Assembly: GCA_027449865.1 (NCBI GenBank)
Contig: DAIDKV010000110.1
Coordinates: 1-64,000, forward strand
Origin: Planctomycetales bacterium
GTDB taxonomy: Bacteria > Planctomycetota > Planctomycetia > Isosphaerales > Isosphaeraceae
Reading direction: 5' to 3'
Length of the DNA: 64,000 bases
Below, piece by piece: positions 62,522 to 64,000 of this stretch. Within the stretch, counting starts at the first letter, position 1; each line of letters starts with the position of its first letter. A model generated the notes under the pieces. It saw only the letters and a program-made list of their open reading frames with translations, searched no databases and was not told the origin of the DNA. The position numbers were made by a program, and so were the translations under genes.

Positions 62522-64000
62522 ATGTCGAGGAAAGTAGCGATCTTCTGGCCCGGGGACTACCGGACCCGGCCGAATGAATGGGCCCGCGAACAGTCGCGCG
62601 AAACCACCGATCAGCTCATCGGAGCGCTGAAGAAGCTGGGACGTACACCCTACGTGGTCGAGGGCTATCTGACGCGCCCGGACGAGTCGATCGCGAAGCT
62701 TGGCCCGATCGACGACCCCATGATCGGTGTCTTTGTCCACTGGACCTACGCCCCTCACACCGTCGATGGTGTTGTCGGCAAGGATAACCCTCTCCTGCTC
62801 GCCTCGAATTTTTCAGGGACCTGGCCGGGACTGGTCGCTCTGCTCAACACGGGGGCCTCGCTGGAGAGCGTCGGCCGGGAGGCCTCGCGTGTCTGGACCG
62901 ACGCCCAGAACTGGACGGCCGATGCCTCGTTCATGGAACGACTCGACGAATGGTGCTCCACCGGCCGCATCCATTATGAGGATTCCGCGATCCGGGGCAC
63001 GGGGGTCGTCAGCCAGGAGGCGGCCCACCTGGCCTCGAACGTTTTCGAGGATATCCGCCGCCGCCGCATCCTCGCGCTGATGCTCGGGGATACGTCGATG
63101 GGCATGATCAACGGCTACTTCGGCCCGAGGCTGCTCTACCCGATCGGATTCGCCGAGCACAAGGTCGATCAGGCCTGGCTGATCGATCGGATGCGGTCAG
63201 TCTCCGAGGCCCGCGTCGACGATGCCTTCCGCTTTGTCCAGGATCGCGGCGTTTCCTTCCACTGGCGCGAGGCCGATGCCGAGGACTTTACCTCGGACTC
63301 CTCACGCGAGCAGGTGCGTGAATACCTGGCTGTTCTCGATCTCATGGCCGAGTTCCGGGCCGACTGCCTCGGTTGGCAGTACCAGCTCGGGCTGCTGAAC
63401 CTGCTTCCGCCCAGCGACTTCGCCGAGGGCCTCCTGAATTCGCATGCCCGGCCCGAAGGGAACGGCGAGGTTGTCATCACCAGCACCGAGGCTGACCAGG
63501 GGAACCTGATCCCGATGGAGCTGATGAAGCGGGTGCTGCAAGCCAGGGGCCTGCCCGCCGCGGTGATGTTCCACGACGTTCGATGGGGTGCCCGCCACAA
63601 CGGACGCTTCCTCTGGGTCCTGCTCAACTCGGGAAGCTGCGGCGCGTACGCTTTCAATCACGACGTGGCCTCGCTGGCCGGCGTCCACAGCTACCGCCAG
63701 CCCGCCGGCTACTTCCCAGTGCCAGGCGGGACCTTCGCCGGCGAGAGCCTTCCAGGTGCCATCACCTGGGCCCGGTCGTGGCTGGATCGCTCCGGCCGGC
63801 TCGTGATGGATCTCGGACGCGGCGAGTCGGTTACCCTGCCAGAGGACGTCCGCGAGTCCTGGTGGCGCGGGACGACCCGACAATGGCCCTTCATGGCCGC
63901 CGACCTCGGTTGCCCCATGGAGACCATCATGGCCCATTACATGAGTAACCATGTTGCCGTCGCCTATGGCGACATTCTCGGAGAGATGACGGCACTCTCT
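62522..64000 (+). CDS. L-fucose/L-arabinose isomerase-family protein, cut by the window end
   Basis: At least 493 residues, open to the last base. N-terminal domain: KVAIFWPGDYRTRPNEWAREQ, then GPIDDPMIGVFVHWTYAPHTVDG. The middle domain carries the family LMLGDTSMGMINGYFGP stretch. The metal/substrate domain includes VVITSTEADQGNLIPMELMKRVL and MFHDVRWGARHNG. Related FucI-type enzymes interconvert aldose and ketose sugars with a divalent metal. Family assignment is by visible layout, and the exact sugar is unknown. The ATG at 62522 is the first in frame after the upstream gene. The C-terminus lies outside the window. Confidence 0.72.
   Translation, partial: MSRKVAIFWPGDYRTRPNEWAREQSRETTDQLIGALKKLGRTPYVVEGYLTRPDESIAKLGPIDDPMIGVFVHWTYAPHTVDGVVGKDNPLLLASNFSGTWPGLVALLNTGASLESVGREASRVWTDAQNWTADASFMERLDEWCSTGRIHYEDSAIRGTGVVSQEAAHLASNVFEDIRRRRILALMLGDTSMGMINGYFGPRLLYPIGFAEHKVDQAWLIDRMRSVSEARVDDAFRFVQDRGVSFHWREADAEDFTSDSSREQVREYLAVLDLMAEFRADCLGWQYQLGLLNLLPPSDFAEGLLNSHARPEGNGEVVITSTEADQGNLIPMELMKRVLQARGLPAAVMFHDVRWGARHNGRFLWVLLNSGSCGAYAFNHDVASLAGVHSYRQPAGYFPVPGGTFAGESLPGAITWARSWLDRSGRLVMDLGRGESVTLPEDVRESWWRGTTRQWPFMAADLGCPMETIMAHYMSNHVAVAYGDILGEMTALS

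Noticed and set aside
1-64000. tRNA, rRNA, transposase, integrase or phage genes
   Set aside because: None was recognised when reading both strands. Gaps between genes show only promoters, hairpins and short repeats.

Overview
The window is a high-GC bacterial chromosome segment, almost certainly from a planctomycete of the Isosphaeraceae type (Singulisphaera/Paludisphaera-like). The reasons are DUF1559 pseudopilin-like proteins ending in an H-x9-DG signature, an ECF sigma factor followed by a FecR/LamG protein, an ECF sigma factor translationally coupled to a Ser/Thr kinase-TPR receptor, CRTAC1-type (FG-GAP plus ASPIC/UnbV) secreted proteins, a PEP-CTERM protein and many long TPR proteins. 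No transposase, CRISPR array, tRNA or rRNA gene was seen.

Layout. 0-14 kb: a 2756-residue alpha-2-macroglobulin-like protein, a NIPSNAP protein, an HD-GYP phosphodiesterase and a divergent kinase-TPR receptor. 14-19.3 kb: a Tat-exported Gfo/Idh/MocA oxidoreductase, a nickel ECF transporter operon (nikMN-nikQ-nikO) and divergent pdxH. 19.8-23.6 kb: an ECF sigma-FecR/LamG-DUF1559-lipoprotein unit. 23.9-32.7 kb: thrS, a threonine dehydratase-like enzyme, a DcuC-like carrier, YajQ, an RdgC-like protein, a PpiC chaperone and a sugar-nucleotide epimerase. 33-41.3 kb: infC-rpmI-rplT-pheS, a small protein, an APC permease, pheT and a membrane P-loop protein. 41.3-45 kb: an ECF sigma-kinase pair. 45.2-60.3 kb: a mostly exported block with a PEP-CTERM protein, two CRTAC1 proteins around a DUF1559 pseudopilin, lipoproteins, TPR proteins and a polytopic membrane protein. 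60.4-64 kb: a di-heme cytochrome c peroxidase, a thioesterase and the start of an L-fucose isomerase-like gene.

The strongest regulatory signals are two metal-type operators, each overlapping a promoter. One is a NikR-like palindrome (GTATGT-N16-TCATAC) in front of the nickel transporter. The other is a 19-bp perfect Fur-like palindrome whose half-site supplies the -10 element of the cytochrome c peroxidase promoter. infC has no ATG or GTG at its start and appears to use AUC behind a strong ribosome binding site.

The best candidate for an undescribed system is the minus-strand cassette at 47.5-54.8 kb: a TPR protein, a seven-motif CRTAC1 propeller, a pseudopilin, a small lipoprotein and a second seven-motif CRTAC1 lipoprotein. 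Its genes are closely spaced or overlapping and all encode exported or membrane-anchored products. Its function is unknown.
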